From assembly GCA_017635515.1 (NCBI GenBank), contig JAGBLH010000012.1, positions 1 to 46,286 on the forward strand: a stretch of 46,286 bases of DNA. Reading direction: 5' to 3'. Each line of letters starts with the position of its first letter. Within the stretch, counting starts at the first letter, position 1. This DNA is from Selenomonas sp. GTDB lineage: Bacteria > Bacillota > Negativicutes > Selenomonadales > Selenomonadaceae. The translations under genes and the position numbers were made by a program. Shown in pieces: positions 24,443 through 32,447 of the stretch. Under the pieces are notes generated by a model. The model worked only from the letters and a program-made list of their open reading frames with translations. It searched no databases and was not told the DNA's origin.

Positions 24443-25153
24443 TTAGTCCTGAATAGCCGTCTCCAGCGCAATCTTCATCATATCGGTGAAGGTGGTCTGG
24501 CGCTCCTCGGCGCTGCAGGCTTCGCCGGTGAGCAGATGGTCGCTGACTGTGAAGATGGCCAAGGCCTGAACATGGAACTGGGCGGCGATGGTGTAGAGGG
24601 CAGCGGACTCCATCTCTACGGCCAGCACGCCGTACTTGCGGAGGCGTTCGCTGTCCACGTCCTCATCGTAGAAGCGGTCTGCGGAGAAGATGTTGCCTAC
24701 CTTGGTGGGCAGGTTCAGCTTCTCGGCGCTTTCTACAGCCTTGCGCAACAGGTCGAAGTCTGCGATGGGGGCGTAGTTGATGGCGGGGCCGAAGATGCTC
24801 TTCATCATGCCGGAGTCAGTAGTGGCTGCCTGGGCGATGAGCACATCGCGGAGCTTCACATCCTTGTGCATGCCGCCGCAGGTGCCCACGCGGATGAGCT
24901 TGTTGCAGCCGTACTCGTTGATGAGCTCATGGACATAGATGGAGATGGAAGGCATGCCCATGCCAGTGCCCTGCACGGAGACGGGCACGCCCTTGTAAGT
25001 GCCCGTATAGCCCAGGATTCCTCTCACATGGGTGTATTCCTTGGCATCTTCCAGGAAGTTTTCGGCGATGAACTTGGCGCGCAGGGGGTCACCCGGCAGG
25101 AGGATGCGCTCGGCAATCTGGCCCTTCTCGGCAGCAATATGTGGTGTACTCAT
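24443..25153 (-). CDS. deoD: Purine-nucleoside phosphorylase, hexameric DeoD type
   Basis: This cytoplasmic salvage enzyme splits purine (deoxy)nucleosides with phosphate to base and (deoxy)ribose-1-phosphate. The 236-residue length is typical. Seen: [17 protein letters not shown] (phosphate site), [29 protein letters not shown] (ribose-binding Met-Glu) and [10 protein letters not shown] with the catalytic Asp near 204. The start is ATG 25153 ([11 protein letters not shown], the usual N-terminus) with GAGAGG upstream; a longer frame from 25183 has no site. It is transcribed alone, with a shared terminator at its end. Confidence 0.95.
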   Translation of the reverse strand: MSTPHIAAEKGQIAERILLPGDPLRAKFIAENFLEDAKEYTHVRGILGYTGTYKGVPVSVQGTGMGMPSISIYVHELINEYGCNKLIRVGTCGGMHKDVKLRDVLIAQAATTDSGMMKSIFGPAINYAPIADFDLLRKAVESAEKLNLPTKVGNIFSADRFYDEDVDSERLRKYGVLAVEMESAALYTIAAQFHVQALAIFTVSDHLLTGEACSAEERQTTFTDMMKIALETAIQD

Positions 25154-25326
25154 GATGAAGCCTCTCTTTCTGCATGTCTGCATGTGGAAATTTTCTTCAA
25201 ACTGACATTTATATTATAGGCAAAAAATGGTAAAATAGAAAGGGCAAATGTCCGATTTTTGAAGTATTGAACATGTAAATATATTTAGACAATTGTTATC
25301 GGGAAGGAATGAAGAGTATTTAGGCT

Positions 25327-26541
25327 ATGGATATGAAGGAACAGACACGCAATTCGGTGCTTACGGCAATGATATGTATTGCCTTGTCCTCCGGCACGGC
25401 CTGGGCGGCAGTGCCGGAGGAGCCGGTGCCGGTGGTGCCGCAGAGATCGCTGACGGGGTCGGTCTCTGAACAGGCAGCTGAGCTTCGCAGCATGCCGCTT
25501 TATTGGTCTGCCTTGAAGCCAAAGGAGGAGCAGGTCAAGAAAGCGCAGCCTGTCATCATCACGGCAGAGGACATTGAGGCCAAGCGCAAGGAAGAGAAGC
25601 GGGCAGCAGCTGCCCAGGCGGCCAAGGGGGCGCAGAAAAAGCCCGCCGCTGAAAGCAATGTGCAGCCCCAGCCGGTGGCAACGCCAAAGCCGGCCGAAGC
25701 TGCCATGCCGCAGCCTGTCAATAAGCCTGTCAGCAGCACAGCTGTCCAGGCCCAGCATGTCAAACCTGCCAGCAGCGAGCCTGCCCAGGCGCAGCCTGTC
25801 AAGCCCGTCAGCAGTGCCCCTGTCCAAGCAGCCAATAGCACTCCTGCCCCTGCCCAGCCAGTGAAGCCTGCCCAGCCGCCGCAGCCTGCAATGCCTCCTG
25901 CGCAGCCAGCAGTTCCTCCCGCCAAGCCTCAGTGGCAGGCACCTGCCGCAGAGCCGCAGACTGCAGCCCCGGTTTCCAAGCCGCAGCCCCAGCCTGTTCC
26001 GCAGCATGAGTACAAGCCGCAGCCCCAACCTGTGGCACCTCCTGCCTCCAAGCAGGAACCTGTTCCGGCGGCTATTGAGCCCAAGCGTCAGATGGTGCAG
26101 ATTCATCCTGAGGGCTTGTACGCTTCCCGCAGGCAGGATCCTGTGGCAGATCCAGTTCCGCAGGAGCAGAGGCAGCCAGCTTACAGAGACGAGCGCTATG
26201 AGAAACCTCAGGAGCCTCGGCAGCCTGACCACGCGGTGCAGCAGCCGCTGCCCAAGCAGATAAAGGTGGAACGTCCCCCCGAGTACGAGGGTATTTCTGA
26301 TGAGGTCGTGCGCCATATCATGGCGGGTGAGTATGCCATGAGCTATCAGCTCTCCCAGGATGCAACGGAACCTGGGGTTTACCGCCTCACCCAGATCCTC
26401 AACCAGAATACCGGCCTCAGCCATCTGCAGAAAATCGAGTATCTCATGGGCTTCGGCCGCGCCATCAACCGCAGCAACCTGTCAGAGTACCAGAAAAAAG
26501 CTCTGATAGATGCTGTGCTGCAGGCTTATGATGGGAAATAA
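25327..26541 (+). CDS. Secreted Pro/Ala/Gln-rich protein with small C-terminal domain
   Basis: This is a 404-residue protein. The N-terminus (MDMKEQTRNSVLTAMICIALSSGTAWAAVPEE) is a signal peptide with probable cleavage after AWA. Residues ~60-320 are low complexity, rich in Pro, Ala, Gln and Val, with loose repeats such as QPVKPVSSAPVQA and AQPVKPAQPPQ. This suggests an extended linker that could span the periplasm or peptidoglycan. The last ~85 residues (PPEYEGISDEVVRHIMAGEY ... LQKIEYLMGFGRAINRSNLSEYQKKALIDAVLQAYDGK) form a compact helical domain I do not recognise. It is transcribed alone. The ribosome site GGAAGGA is far from the ATG, so 25327 or 25333 is possible. Confidence 0.75.
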   Translation: MDMKEQTRNSVLTAMICIALSSGTAWAAVPEEPVPVVPQRSLTGSVSEQAAELRSMPLYWSALKPKEEQVKKAQPVIITAEDIEAKRKEEKRAAAAQAAKGAQKKPAAESNVQPQPVATPKPAEAAMPQPVNKPVSSTAVQAQHVKPASSEPAQAQPVKPVSSAPVQAANSTPAPAQPVKPAQPPQPAMPPAQPAVPPAKPQWQAPAAEPQTAAPVSKPQPQPVPQHEYKPQPQPVAPPASKQEPVPAAIEPKRQMVQIHPEGLYASRRQDPVADPVPQEQRQPAYRDERYEKPQEPRQPDHAVQQPLPKQIKVERPPEYEGISDEVVRHIMAGEYAMSYQLSQDATEPGVYRLTQILNQNTGLSHLQKIEYLMGFGRAINRSNLSEYQKKALIDAVLQAYDGK

Positions 26542-26553
26542 GTGAATGCATAG

Positions 26554-26579
26554 AAAAGGCCCGCTACGGCGGGCCTTTT
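26554..26579 (+). terminator. Rho-independent terminator of the secreted protein gene
   Basis: An 11-bp perfect stem AAAAGGCCCGC / GCGGGCCTTTT with loop TACG. It starts 12 bp after the stop. Confidence 0.9.
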
Positions 26580-26637
26580 CTGTGCAATTATCTTTTGCTG
26601 CTCTTGCTCATATCATAAAGTTTGGGAAGACAGCCAA

Positions 26638-26665
26638 TAAAAAAGCCTTCCCCAGAAGGGAAGGC
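26638..26665 (-). terminator. Rho-independent terminator of the sugar permease gene
   Basis: GCCTTCCC / GGGAAGGC with a 5-nt loop is followed on the minus strand by TTTTTTATT, just past the permease stop. It belongs to a CCTTCCCC-type hairpin family seen again at 34483, 44843 and 44945. Confidence 0.85.
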
Positions 26666-26671
26666 CGGGAA

Positions 26672-27955
26672 TCATTCAGTCACAGGCTCCATTTCCAAAG
26701 GCTGTCCCTCTACGCACTGATCGTCCTTGCGCAGGATGAAGAAGGCATAGAGGCTGGCCACGCAGACGATGCCGGAAATCACCAGGAAGGTCTGCTGGTA
26801 GCCAATCTGGTCATGGAGGGCGCCGAGGGGAGCGGAGAAGATGATCTGTCCCACCTGGGCGGCAATCTGGAAGCCCACCATATAGAGAGTGGCGGAGATG
26901 CGGGTGTCAAAATGCAGGGTGAAGTAGCGGAAGATAGCCAGGATGAAGAGGGCGGTCTCGGGAGCGTGCAGCAGCTTGATGATGCCCACGCCCAGGGGGC
27001 TGGAGGCCAGGCCGCAGCCGCCGATGCGCACTACCATGATGGCGCAGCTCAGGAGGATGGCCTTGCGCACGCCAATCTTTCTCATGAAGACAGGCACCAG
27101 GCCCATCATGAGGAACTCCAGGAACACTTCGATGGAGTTCAGTACGCCATAGGCCTGCTGGCCCTGCTCAGGAGTATCGAAGAAGCGGGTGAAGAACTCG
27201 GGGAACATCTGCTGGTCAAAGACTGTGTAGAAGGTCCAGCTCATGATCACGAAACCGATGATTTTCCACACGTCACCGATCTTGAACACGCCCAGGATAT
27301 CCTTCATGGAAGGGGTCTTGCTGTCTTTCAGGCTTTCTTCCTTGTCCTCATAACGGGCAAGGTTCTCTTCGTCCTTTTCGGGCTTCATGAAGAGCAGGAG
27401 GGCCAGCAGCACGGCGGAGACGGCAGAGCCGGTCCAGAAGACCAGATAGGGGCTGATGGTGAAGAGGAAGCCGGCAGCCAAAGCGGAGATGGCATAGCCG
27501 AAGGAACCCCAGGCCCTGGCCTGGCCAAATTCGAAGTGGAAGCGGCGGCTCATGCGCTCAGTGACGGCCTCAAAGACGGGGCAGGCGGCAAGGTAGGAAA
27601 CTGCCAGATAGATAGCGCCTACTACGGCACCTACGTAGAAGTTGGCTTCCAGCATGGGTACATATACCCAGGTGAAGAAGGGAGCCAGGAACACCTGGCA
27701 GGCAATCAGGGCGATGAGTAGATTCCTTTTCATGCCCAGCTTGTCCTGAATGGAGCCGTAGACGAACATCAGCATGAGGGCTGCGGCAGAGCCAAAGGAG
27801 AAAATGGTGCCCACCTGGGCGCCGGAAAAGCCCTGCTTGATGGTGAGCCAGATCTGGAAGAAGGACCACCAGATGCCCCAGCCTGCGAAGAACAGCAGCA
27901 TCTGCAAGGAACCCATGCGGTAGAACGGATTGCCAAAGGCTTGCAATAATTTCAT
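26672..27955 (-). CDS. LacY-family oligosaccharide:H+ symporter (probable sucrose permease)
   Basis: This is a 427-residue MFS transporter with twelve probable membrane helices. It belongs to the LacY/RafB/CscB group, judged by the FGQARAWGSFGYAIS motif (~143-157) and the N-terminal FYRMGSLQMLLFFAGWGIWWSFFQIWL. These proteins import disaccharides with protons. Its partner is a GH32 hydrolase 31 bp upstream, so the likely substrate is sucrose or a short fructo-oligosaccharide (inference). The sugar would enter unphosphorylated. It is cotranscribed with the hydrolase under the LacI-type regulator. The ATG at 27955 has GGGGGATT upstream. Confidence 0.85.
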   Translation of the reverse strand: MKLLQAFGNPFYRMGSLQMLLFFAGWGIWWSFFQIWLTIKQGFSGAQVGTIFSFGSAAALMLMFVYGSIQDKLGMKRNLLIALIACQVFLAPFFTWVYVPMLEANFYVGAVVGAIYLAVSYLAACPVFEAVTERMSRRFHFEFGQARAWGSFGYAISALAAGFLFTISPYLVFWTGSAVSAVLLALLLFMKPEKDEENLARYEDKEESLKDSKTPSMKDILGVFKIGDVWKIIGFVIMSWTFYTVFDQQMFPEFFTRFFDTPEQGQQAYGVLNSIEVFLEFLMMGLVPVFMRKIGVRKAILLSCAIMVVRIGGCGLASSPLGVGIIKLLHAPETALFILAIFRYFTLHFDTRISATLYMVGFQIAAQVGQIIFSAPLGALHDQIGYQQTFLVISGIVCVASLYAFFILRKDDQCVEGQPLEMEPVTE

Positions 27956-27986
27956 GATTAAATCCCCCTAACTCATGAATGCAAAA

Positions 27987-29375
27987 TCAATATTGATTGG
28001 TTTCCTTTTCCAAAGCATAAACGCGGGCTGCCTCCGCGGCTTTGCCGCTGAGGGAAAGCTCCAGAGGTTCCTGCCAGTAAATGCGCTCGGTGAAGGTGAG
28101 TTCGCCTTCATTGACAAAGATTTCTGCGGAACTCTTGTCTACGAAAATATGCAGCTTCAGGTCCTCGAAAGGCAGGAGCCGGGCGGCTCTGGAGCCATCT
28201 TTGGTGGTGCGCTGCACAATGATGCGCCCGCCCTTGGCATCCAGGGATATTTCCAGCTGCTGGGTGCCGCCGGTGATTTTCAGCAGGCTGCCGTTGAAGT
28301 CTCCGGCTTCCCGGAACTCCAGTTCCAGCTCGGAGGTGGCAGGGATGGGCAGGCGGCTGCCGGCGGCCAGACTGCCTGCCAGCAGGGTCCTGGTGCGCAT
28401 GGAGGCCATTTCCCTGGCGGGCTGCTGATAAAGGCGTCCCTTTTCCACTCTTAATTCCCTGGGGAGGGTCAGGGCTCCTGCCCAGCCGTCCTCTTTTTCC
28501 TGCATGGGGGAGTCCCAGGCGTTCATCCAAGCGGTCATGAGCCTCCTGCCATCCGGGGCCAGCATGGTCTGGGTGGCGTAGAAGTCATGCCCCCGGTCGA
28601 TTTCCGTGAAATTCTTCCGCACCAGATGCTCGTGCTCGTCCCGGCTGCCCAGGAGGTAGCCCGTCTGGTTGAGATTGCGGAAGCAGTCTCCCTGGGGTTC
28701 CAGTCCCTGGGGGGACATGAGCAGGATGTCCCTGCCGTCCAGGCGGAAGAAGTCCGGGCATTCCCACATATAGCCCTCATCCTCGAGGGTAGCGGCCTTG
28801 TCCAGCACCGAAACGGGCTGCCACTGCTTCAAGTCCTTTGATTCATAGAGCAGGGCCCGGCCCAGCTCATCGCTGCCCTGGCTGCCCAGCACCATGTAGA
28901 AGGTATCGCCTTCCTGCCAGACCTTGGGGTCGCGGAAGTGCTTGGTGTTGCCCTCCGGGGCGCGGAGCACAGGATTGCCTTCGTATTTGTGGAAGGTGAT
29001 GCCATCCTCGGACCAGGCGATATTCTGGTCCTGGTAGAATTCTTCGCTGTCCTTGGGGTTCGTGACATGGTGGCCGGTGTAGATGAGCCAGAGCTTGTCA
29101 TCGTAGACCACGGCGCTGCCGGAGAAGCAGCCGTCCTCATTTTCGTCCGGGCAGAGGGCCACAGGCAGGGTTTCCCAGTGTACCAGATCCTTGCTGCGGG
29201 CATGTCCCCAGTGCATGGGGCCCCACTCAGCGGCGTAGGGGTAATACTGGTAGAACATGTGGTAATAGCCCTTGAACCAGGAAAAGCCATTGGGGTCGTT
29301 CATCCAGCCCCCCTTGGTCATCAGGTGGTAGCCCAGCCGGTAGCGCTGGTTGGTTACTTTCATCGCTTCTTGCAT
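27987..29375 (-). CDS. GH32 beta-fructofuranosidase (sucrose hydrolase / invertase)
   Basis: This is a 462-residue GH32 enzyme. The five-blade propeller carries WMNDPNG (24-30, nucleophile Asp27), FRDPK (147-151, transition-state Asp149) and WECPD (204-208, acid/base Glu205). A C-terminal beta-sandwich follows. It cleaves beta-fructosyl bonds of sucrose, sucrose-6-phosphate or small fructans. It has no signal peptide, so it acts in the cytoplasm on imported sugar. A partner permease rather than a PTS argues for free sucrose. The start is ATG 29375 (MQEAMKV) behind GAGG; the upstream in-frame part lies in the operator. It is the first gene of the operon. Confidence 0.92.
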   Translation of the reverse strand: MQEAMKVTNQRYRLGYHLMTKGGWMNDPNGFSWFKGYYHMFYQYYPYAAEWGPMHWGHARSKDLVHWETLPVALCPDENEDGCFSGSAVVYDDKLWLIYTGHHVTNPKDSEEFYQDQNIAWSEDGITFHKYEGNPVLRAPEGNTKHFRDPKVWQEGDTFYMVLGSQGSDELGRALLYESKDLKQWQPVSVLDKAATLEDEGYMWECPDFFRLDGRDILLMSPQGLEPQGDCFRNLNQTGYLLGSRDEHEHLVRKNFTEIDRGHDFYATQTMLAPDGRRLMTAWMNAWDSPMQEKEDGWAGALTLPRELRVEKGRLYQQPAREMASMRTRTLLAGSLAAGSRLPIPATSELELEFREAGDFNGSLLKITGGTQQLEISLDAKGGRIIVQRTTKDGSRAARLLPFEDLKLHIFVDKSSAEIFVNEGELTFTERIYWQEPLELSLSGKAAEAARVYALEKETNQY

Positions 29376-29394
29376 TTTCCATCCCTCACATCGT

Positions 29395-29454
29395 GTCGAA
29401 TCGGTTCGACAAAAGCTTTTAGAGAATCGAACCAATATCAAATCGGTTCGATAT
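29395..29454 (-). promoter_or_regulatory. LacI-type operators upstream of the GH32 gene
   Basis: Three sites share the core GGTTCGA or its complement. The palindrome GTCGAATCGGTTCGAC is at 29395-29410, a reverse half-like site AATCGAACCAATAT at 29425-29438, and the near-palindrome ATATCAAATCGGTTCGATAT at 29435-29454. The last sits against the -10 box. They are the expected targets of the adjacent LacI-family regulator. Confidence 0.8.
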
Positions 29455-29458
29455 GTTT

Positions 29459-29487
29459 ATAATAGTGGAACAATGGGAGTTTGTCAA
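29459..29487 (-). promoter_or_regulatory. Promoter of the GH32-permease operon
   Basis: On the minus strand, TTGACA (29487-29482) and TATTAT (29464-29459) are separated by exactly 17 bp. The operator at 29435-29454 lies at the expected start site, which fits repression. Confidence 0.9.
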
Positions 29488-29539
29488 TATCCTTTCGGAA
29501 AAAAATATATGAAATGGCGGTGAAGCAATAAAAGGGCAT

Positions 29540-29565
29540 GAAAAAAAGCCCCCTTAGGGGAGGCC
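29540..29565 (-). terminator. Rho-independent terminator of the LacI-family gene
   Basis: On the minus strand a GC-rich hairpin (GCCTCCCC TAA GGGGGC) is followed by TTTTTTT. It lies 9 bp past the LacI-family stop and ahead of the GH32 promoter. Confidence 0.8.
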
Positions 29566-29573
29566 CTAGTCCT

Positions 29574-30548
29574 TCAGCAGGTTTTCCCTGCCAACAGACT
29601 TGGCGGCAGCACCCAGGGGCTGTCGTCCTGTTCTTCGTTGACCAGATTGATGATTTTCTTTACGGCCAGCTGCGCCAGCTCCTCGATGGGCTGCCGTATG
29701 GCCGTGATGGGCTGCAGGCCCATGCGGGTGGCGGCAGTGCCGTCGTAGGCCAGGAGCTTCAAGTCCTCGGGCACTCTGCGTCCCATTTCTGCAGCCACGT
29801 TCAGGCAGGCAGAGACGGACAGATCTGCTCCCAGGATGCCATCTGCCTCAGGGTACTTCTGGAAAAGTTCCCGGGCAGAGGCCATGAAGTCCCGGTAGCT
29901 GAAAGCGTTCCACGGCATTTCCAGCATCTCTACCTGCACGCCGTGGCGGCGCAGCCTGTCTGCTGCCACCCAATGGTATTCATTGGCTGGGGTGCTGACT
30001 CCCTGATAGCCCACGATTTCCACTACCTGCCTGCAGCCCTGGCTGAGGAGGATTTGGGCTGCCAGCTGGCCTCCTTGATGGTGGTCGCAGTGGACGATGG
30101 GGATATTGTCATTGAGGTAGCGGTCAAAGGCCACAATAGGCTGCTTCAGATCATCATAAAGGGCCACGTCCAGGGAGTGGGCGCCCATGATGATACCGTC
30201 CATGGTGCGGCGGCGCAGCATCTCCACGAAGGTGCGCTCGGAGTTCTCCTTGTGCTGGGTGCAGCAGAGCATCATCTTGTAGTTCTGCTCGTAGAGGGCG
30301 GCCTCCAGGGCCTCCACCACCTCCCCGAAGAAGGGATGGGAGAGGGAGGGCATGATGACCCCGATGGTGTTGGTGCGGTTGAGGGAGAGGTTCCGGGCCA
30401 CTTCGCTGGGCACGTAGTTGAGCTTCTTCATGGCGGCTTCAACCTTGGCCCTGGTGGCTTCGGACACATAGCCCTTCTTGTTCATGACCAGGGAAACGGT
30501 GCTGGCCGCCACTCCTGCTTCTCTTGCAACGTCCTTGATTCTTGCCAT
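29574..30548 (-). CDS. LacI-family transcriptional repressor of sucrose/fructoside genes
   Basis: This is a 324-residue regulator. Residues 3-23 are the LacI helix-turn-helix (IKDVAREAGVAASTVSLVMN), then the hinge (YVPSEVARNLS). A periplasmic-binding-protein-like sensor domain runs from ~60 (NTIGVIMPSLSHPFFGEV). It would bind the TCGAA-TTCGA operators at 29395-29454 and release them with a sugar effector. The start is ATG 30548 (MARIKDV) with AAAGGC upstream; the longer frame reads back through the tRNA gene and is an artefact. It has its own terminator and so is transcribed separately from the operon it precedes. Confidence 0.92.
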   Translation of the reverse strand: MARIKDVAREAGVAASTVSLVMNKKGYVSEATRAKVEAAMKKLNYVPSEVARNLSLNRTNTIGVIMPSLSHPFFGEVVEALEAALYEQNYKMMLCCTQHKENSERTFVEMLRRRTMDGIIMGAHSLDVALYDDLKQPIVAFDRYLNDNIPIVHCDHHQGGQLAAQILLSQGCRQVVEIVGYQGVSTPANEYHWVAADRLRRHGVQVEMLEMPWNAFSYRDFMASARELFQKYPEADGILGADLSVSACLNVAAEMGRRVPEDLKLLAYDGTAATRMGLQPITAIRQPIEELAQLAVKKIINLVNEEQDDSPWVLPPSLLAGKTC

Positions 30549-30621
30549 TATTCGCAAAGCCTTTCTTGCTATTGTTTGACGACGGCGAGCCACCGCCCGG
30601 AGGGGAGGGCTTACGGCAACG

Positions 30622-30648
30622 AAAAAGCCGCAAGCAGAGCTTGCGGCT
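30622..30648 (-). terminator. Terminator of tRNA-Gln
   Basis: A perfect 10-bp stem AGCCGCAAGC / GCTTGCGGCT with loop TCT is followed on the minus strand by TTTTTC. It lies 10 bp past the tRNA 3' end. Confidence 0.9.
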
Positions 30649-30658
30649 ATATTTTCAA

Positions 30659-30734
30659 TGGCAGGGGTAGCTGGACTCGAACCAACGCATGCGGGATTCA
30701 GAATCCCGTGCCTTACCAACTTGGCGATACCCCT
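30659..30734 (-). tRNA. tRNA-Gln (anticodon CUG)
   Basis: The 76-nt minus-strand sequence folds as a tRNA. The acceptor stem is AGGGGTA / TACCCCT, the discriminator is G (usual for tRNA-Gln), and CCA is encoded. The anticodon stem is CGGGA / TCCCG around loop TTCTGAA, which gives anticodon CTG. The T arm contains GGTTCGAGTCC. It reads codon CAG. A perfect promoter precedes it and a terminator follows, so it is a single-gene unit. glnS lies 1.7 kb away. Confidence 0.95.
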
Positions 30735-30755
30735 ATGTCTTATCGACAGTTAAAG

Positions 30756-30784
30756 ATTATACAGGAGAGAACTCACCCTGTCAA
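30756..30784 (-). promoter_or_regulatory. Consensus promoter of tRNA-Gln
   Basis: On the minus strand, TTGACA (30784-30779), a 17-bp spacer, and TATAAT (30761-30756) match the sigma-70 consensus exactly. The predicted start is about 15 nt before the tRNA 5' end. Confidence 0.93.
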
Positions 30785-30854
30785 TAGTGCAGACATTTTT
30801 TTTTTATGTTACAATGTTCCAATATTGCCTTATTGCAAGGGAAGGGGGCTGGCT

Positions 30855-31547
30855 ATGTTTGCCGTAATCGTCAATACCGTGGCTATTATCTTGGGCACGA
30901 CTATGGGCTTGCTGCTGAGGCGGGGGATACCGCAGCATATCTCTGAGGCCGTCATGAAGGCTTTGGGGCTTTGCACCGTGGTCATCGGAGTGCAGGGGGC
31001 GGTGGCAGAGGAGAGGATTCTTCTGATGATCGTGGCCTGTGTGCTGGGGGTGCTCATAGGAGAGTGGCAAGACTTAGAAGGACGGGTGAACCGCTTCACG
31101 GAAAGAATAACTTCCCGCTATGCCGGCCAGGGAGCGGGAGCGAAAATCGCCAACGCCTTTGTGACCTCCTGCCTGATTATGAATGTGGGTGCTATGGTCA
31201 TTGTAGGTTCGCTGAATGCAGGTCTTTCCGCCGATTTCACCTTGCTCTATACCAAATCCCTGCTGGACTTGGTGTCGGGCACCATCATGGGGGCAGCCAT
31301 GGGAGTGGGGGTCATGGGCTCGGCACTTTTTACGCTGGTCTTCCAGGGGGGCATCGTGCTCTTTGCGGAGAGGCTGGCTCCCTTTATTTCCCCGGAGCTG
31401 ATCAAGGAGATTTCCTGCATCGGCAGCTTGCTGATTGTGGCCATTGGGCTGAATATGCTGGAACTGACGAAGCTCAAAGTGATAAACTACCTGCCTGCCC
31501 TGGCTATGGTGCCTGTGCTCCTGTGGCTGGAAGACCTTTGTGGTTGA
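30855..31547 (+). CDS. DUF554 family membrane protein (YdfK-like)
   Basis: This is a 230-residue polytopic inner-membrane protein. The start MFAVIVNTVAIILGTTMGLLLRRGIP and the middle LGLCTVVIGVQGAV and GVLIGEWQDLE are typical of DUF554. About seven hydrophobic helices are seen. The biochemical role of the family is not established, and transport is only suspected. The ATG at 30855 follows AAGGGGGC at good spacing; the long upstream frame that fuses with it runs antisense through the tRNA and LacI-family gene and is not real. It is transcribed away from tRNA-Gln. The HD-domain gene downstream has its own promoter. Confidence 0.85.
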   Translation: MFAVIVNTVAIILGTTMGLLLRRGIPQHISEAVMKALGLCTVVIGVQGAVAEERILLMIVACVLGVLIGEWQDLEGRVNRFTERITSRYAGQGAGAKIANAFVTSCLIMNVGAMVIVGSLNAGLSADFTLLYTKSLLDLVSGTIMGAAMGVGVMGSALFTLVFQGGIVLFAERLAPFISPELIKEISCIGSLLIVAIGLNMLELTKLKVINYLPALAMVPVLLWLEDLCG

Positions 31548-31576
31548 TTGCAAGTATTAGTAGTAAGTAGTATAAT
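31548..31576 (+). promoter_or_regulatory. Promoter of the HD-domain gene
   Basis: TTGCAA at 31548-31553 and TATAAT at 31571-31576 with a 17-bp spacer. The start site would be about 30 nt before the TTG start codon. No terminator separates it from the DUF554 stop, so read-through is also possible. Confidence 0.8.
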
Positions 31577-31611
31577 GTAGGCTTAAAGAAGATTTTGAGG
31601 GGGGCCTGATT

Positions 31612-32430
31612 TTGGCAGGAGAAGATTTGCAGCCGCTGCTGAAAGAGATGCACAGCTGGATGGACAAGTATATGAAGACCTTCCATACAGATGATGAAGA
31701 GGTCATGCTGGGCATACGCATCAAGGAAGTGCATACTGGGTATGTGACTTCCATTGCCAGGGAACTGGCGAGGCACTTGCAGTTAAATGCCCATGATGTG
31801 CAATTGGCAGAGATCATGGGGCTTTTCCATGATGTGGGCAGGTTCCGTCAGTACAGCCTCTATCAGACCTTCAACGATTCCCAGTCGGAAGACCATGCGG
31901 ATTTGGGGCTGAAGGTGCTTGATGAACTGGAGCTGATGAAGAAACTGGCACCAGAGGATGAAGCCTTGGTGCGTTTTGCTATCAAGAACCACAATAAGAA
32001 AGTTATTGAGCCTACGGATAGCAAGCGTGAGCTGCTTTTTGCCAAACTCTTGCGGGATGCGGACAAACTGGATATTTACCGTGTGCTTACGCCCTATCTT
32101 GATAATGAGGACGCCATGATGCCCAAGTTCGTGAAGGATACAGGGGAGCATCTGGTGAGCGAGGGCTTTGTGCGGGACTTTGCTGAGGGAAATCAGGTGG
32201 ATTACTACCGCATCAAGACCCAGGGGGACCGGGTGCTGGTGCGGCTCATGTGGGTCTATGATATCAATTTTGCCTGGACACTGAAAAAAGTGGTGGAGAA
32301 GGGCTATGTGGATAAAGTGGTGGAGCACCTGCCTGTGAAGGAGCAGCCGGAGCTGAAGCCGGGCTTTGACCGCATGTACAGCTACATAGAAGAAAAATGC
32401 AAGACCAAGGATGCAGCAGACATCTATTGA
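31612..32430 (+). CDS. HD-domain metal-dependent phosphohydrolase
   Basis: This is a 272-residue HD-superfamily protein. Metal ligand candidates are His41, the His73-Asp74 pair in [11 protein letters not shown], His95 in EDHADLG, His127 in KNHNKK and Asp149/Asp151 in [10 protein letters not shown]. The extended set of histidines resembles YqeK- and HDIG-like nucleotide hydrolases. Substrate is unknown. It starts with TTG, 7 nt after GAGGGGGG. glnS follows 17 bp later, so the two are probably cotranscribed. A cytoplasmic location is expected, since no membrane segment is seen. Confidence 0.8.
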   Translation: MAGEDLQPLLKEMHSWMDKYMKTFHTDDEEVMLGIRIKEVHTGYVTSIARELARHLQLNAHDVQLAEIMGLFHDVGRFRQYSLYQTFNDSQSEDHADLGLKVLDELELMKKLAPEDEALVRFAIKNHNKKVIEPTDSKRELLFAKLLRDADKLDIYRVLTPYLDNEDAMMPKFVKDTGEHLVSEGFVRDFAEGNQVDYYRIKTQGDRVLVRLMWVYDINFAWTLKKVVEKGYVDKVVEHLPVKEQPELKPGFDRMYSYIEEKCKTKDAADIY

Positions 32431-32447
32431 GCAAGGAGAGAATTTTT

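Noticed and set aside
25540..26200. Tandem DNA repeats or CRISPR-like array in the Pro/Ala-rich gene
   Set aside because: Repeats are of protein type (PVKP, QPVK), irregular in length and spacing, and fully inside a coding frame.
26546..27721. 391-codon plus-strand frame antisense to the sugar permease
   Set aside because: It runs through the terminators and mirrors the permease codons. There is no start site and no domain.
30549..30719. 57-codon N-terminal extension of the LacI-family protein
   Set aside because: The extension translates the tRNA gene and its terminator (CVGSSPATP is typical of tRNA read as protein). The family starts at MARIKDV.
29538..30854. Long N-terminal extension of the DUF554 protein
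   Set aside because: The extension reads antisense through the LacI-family gene and the tRNA. A good ribosome site and family-typical start occur at 30855.
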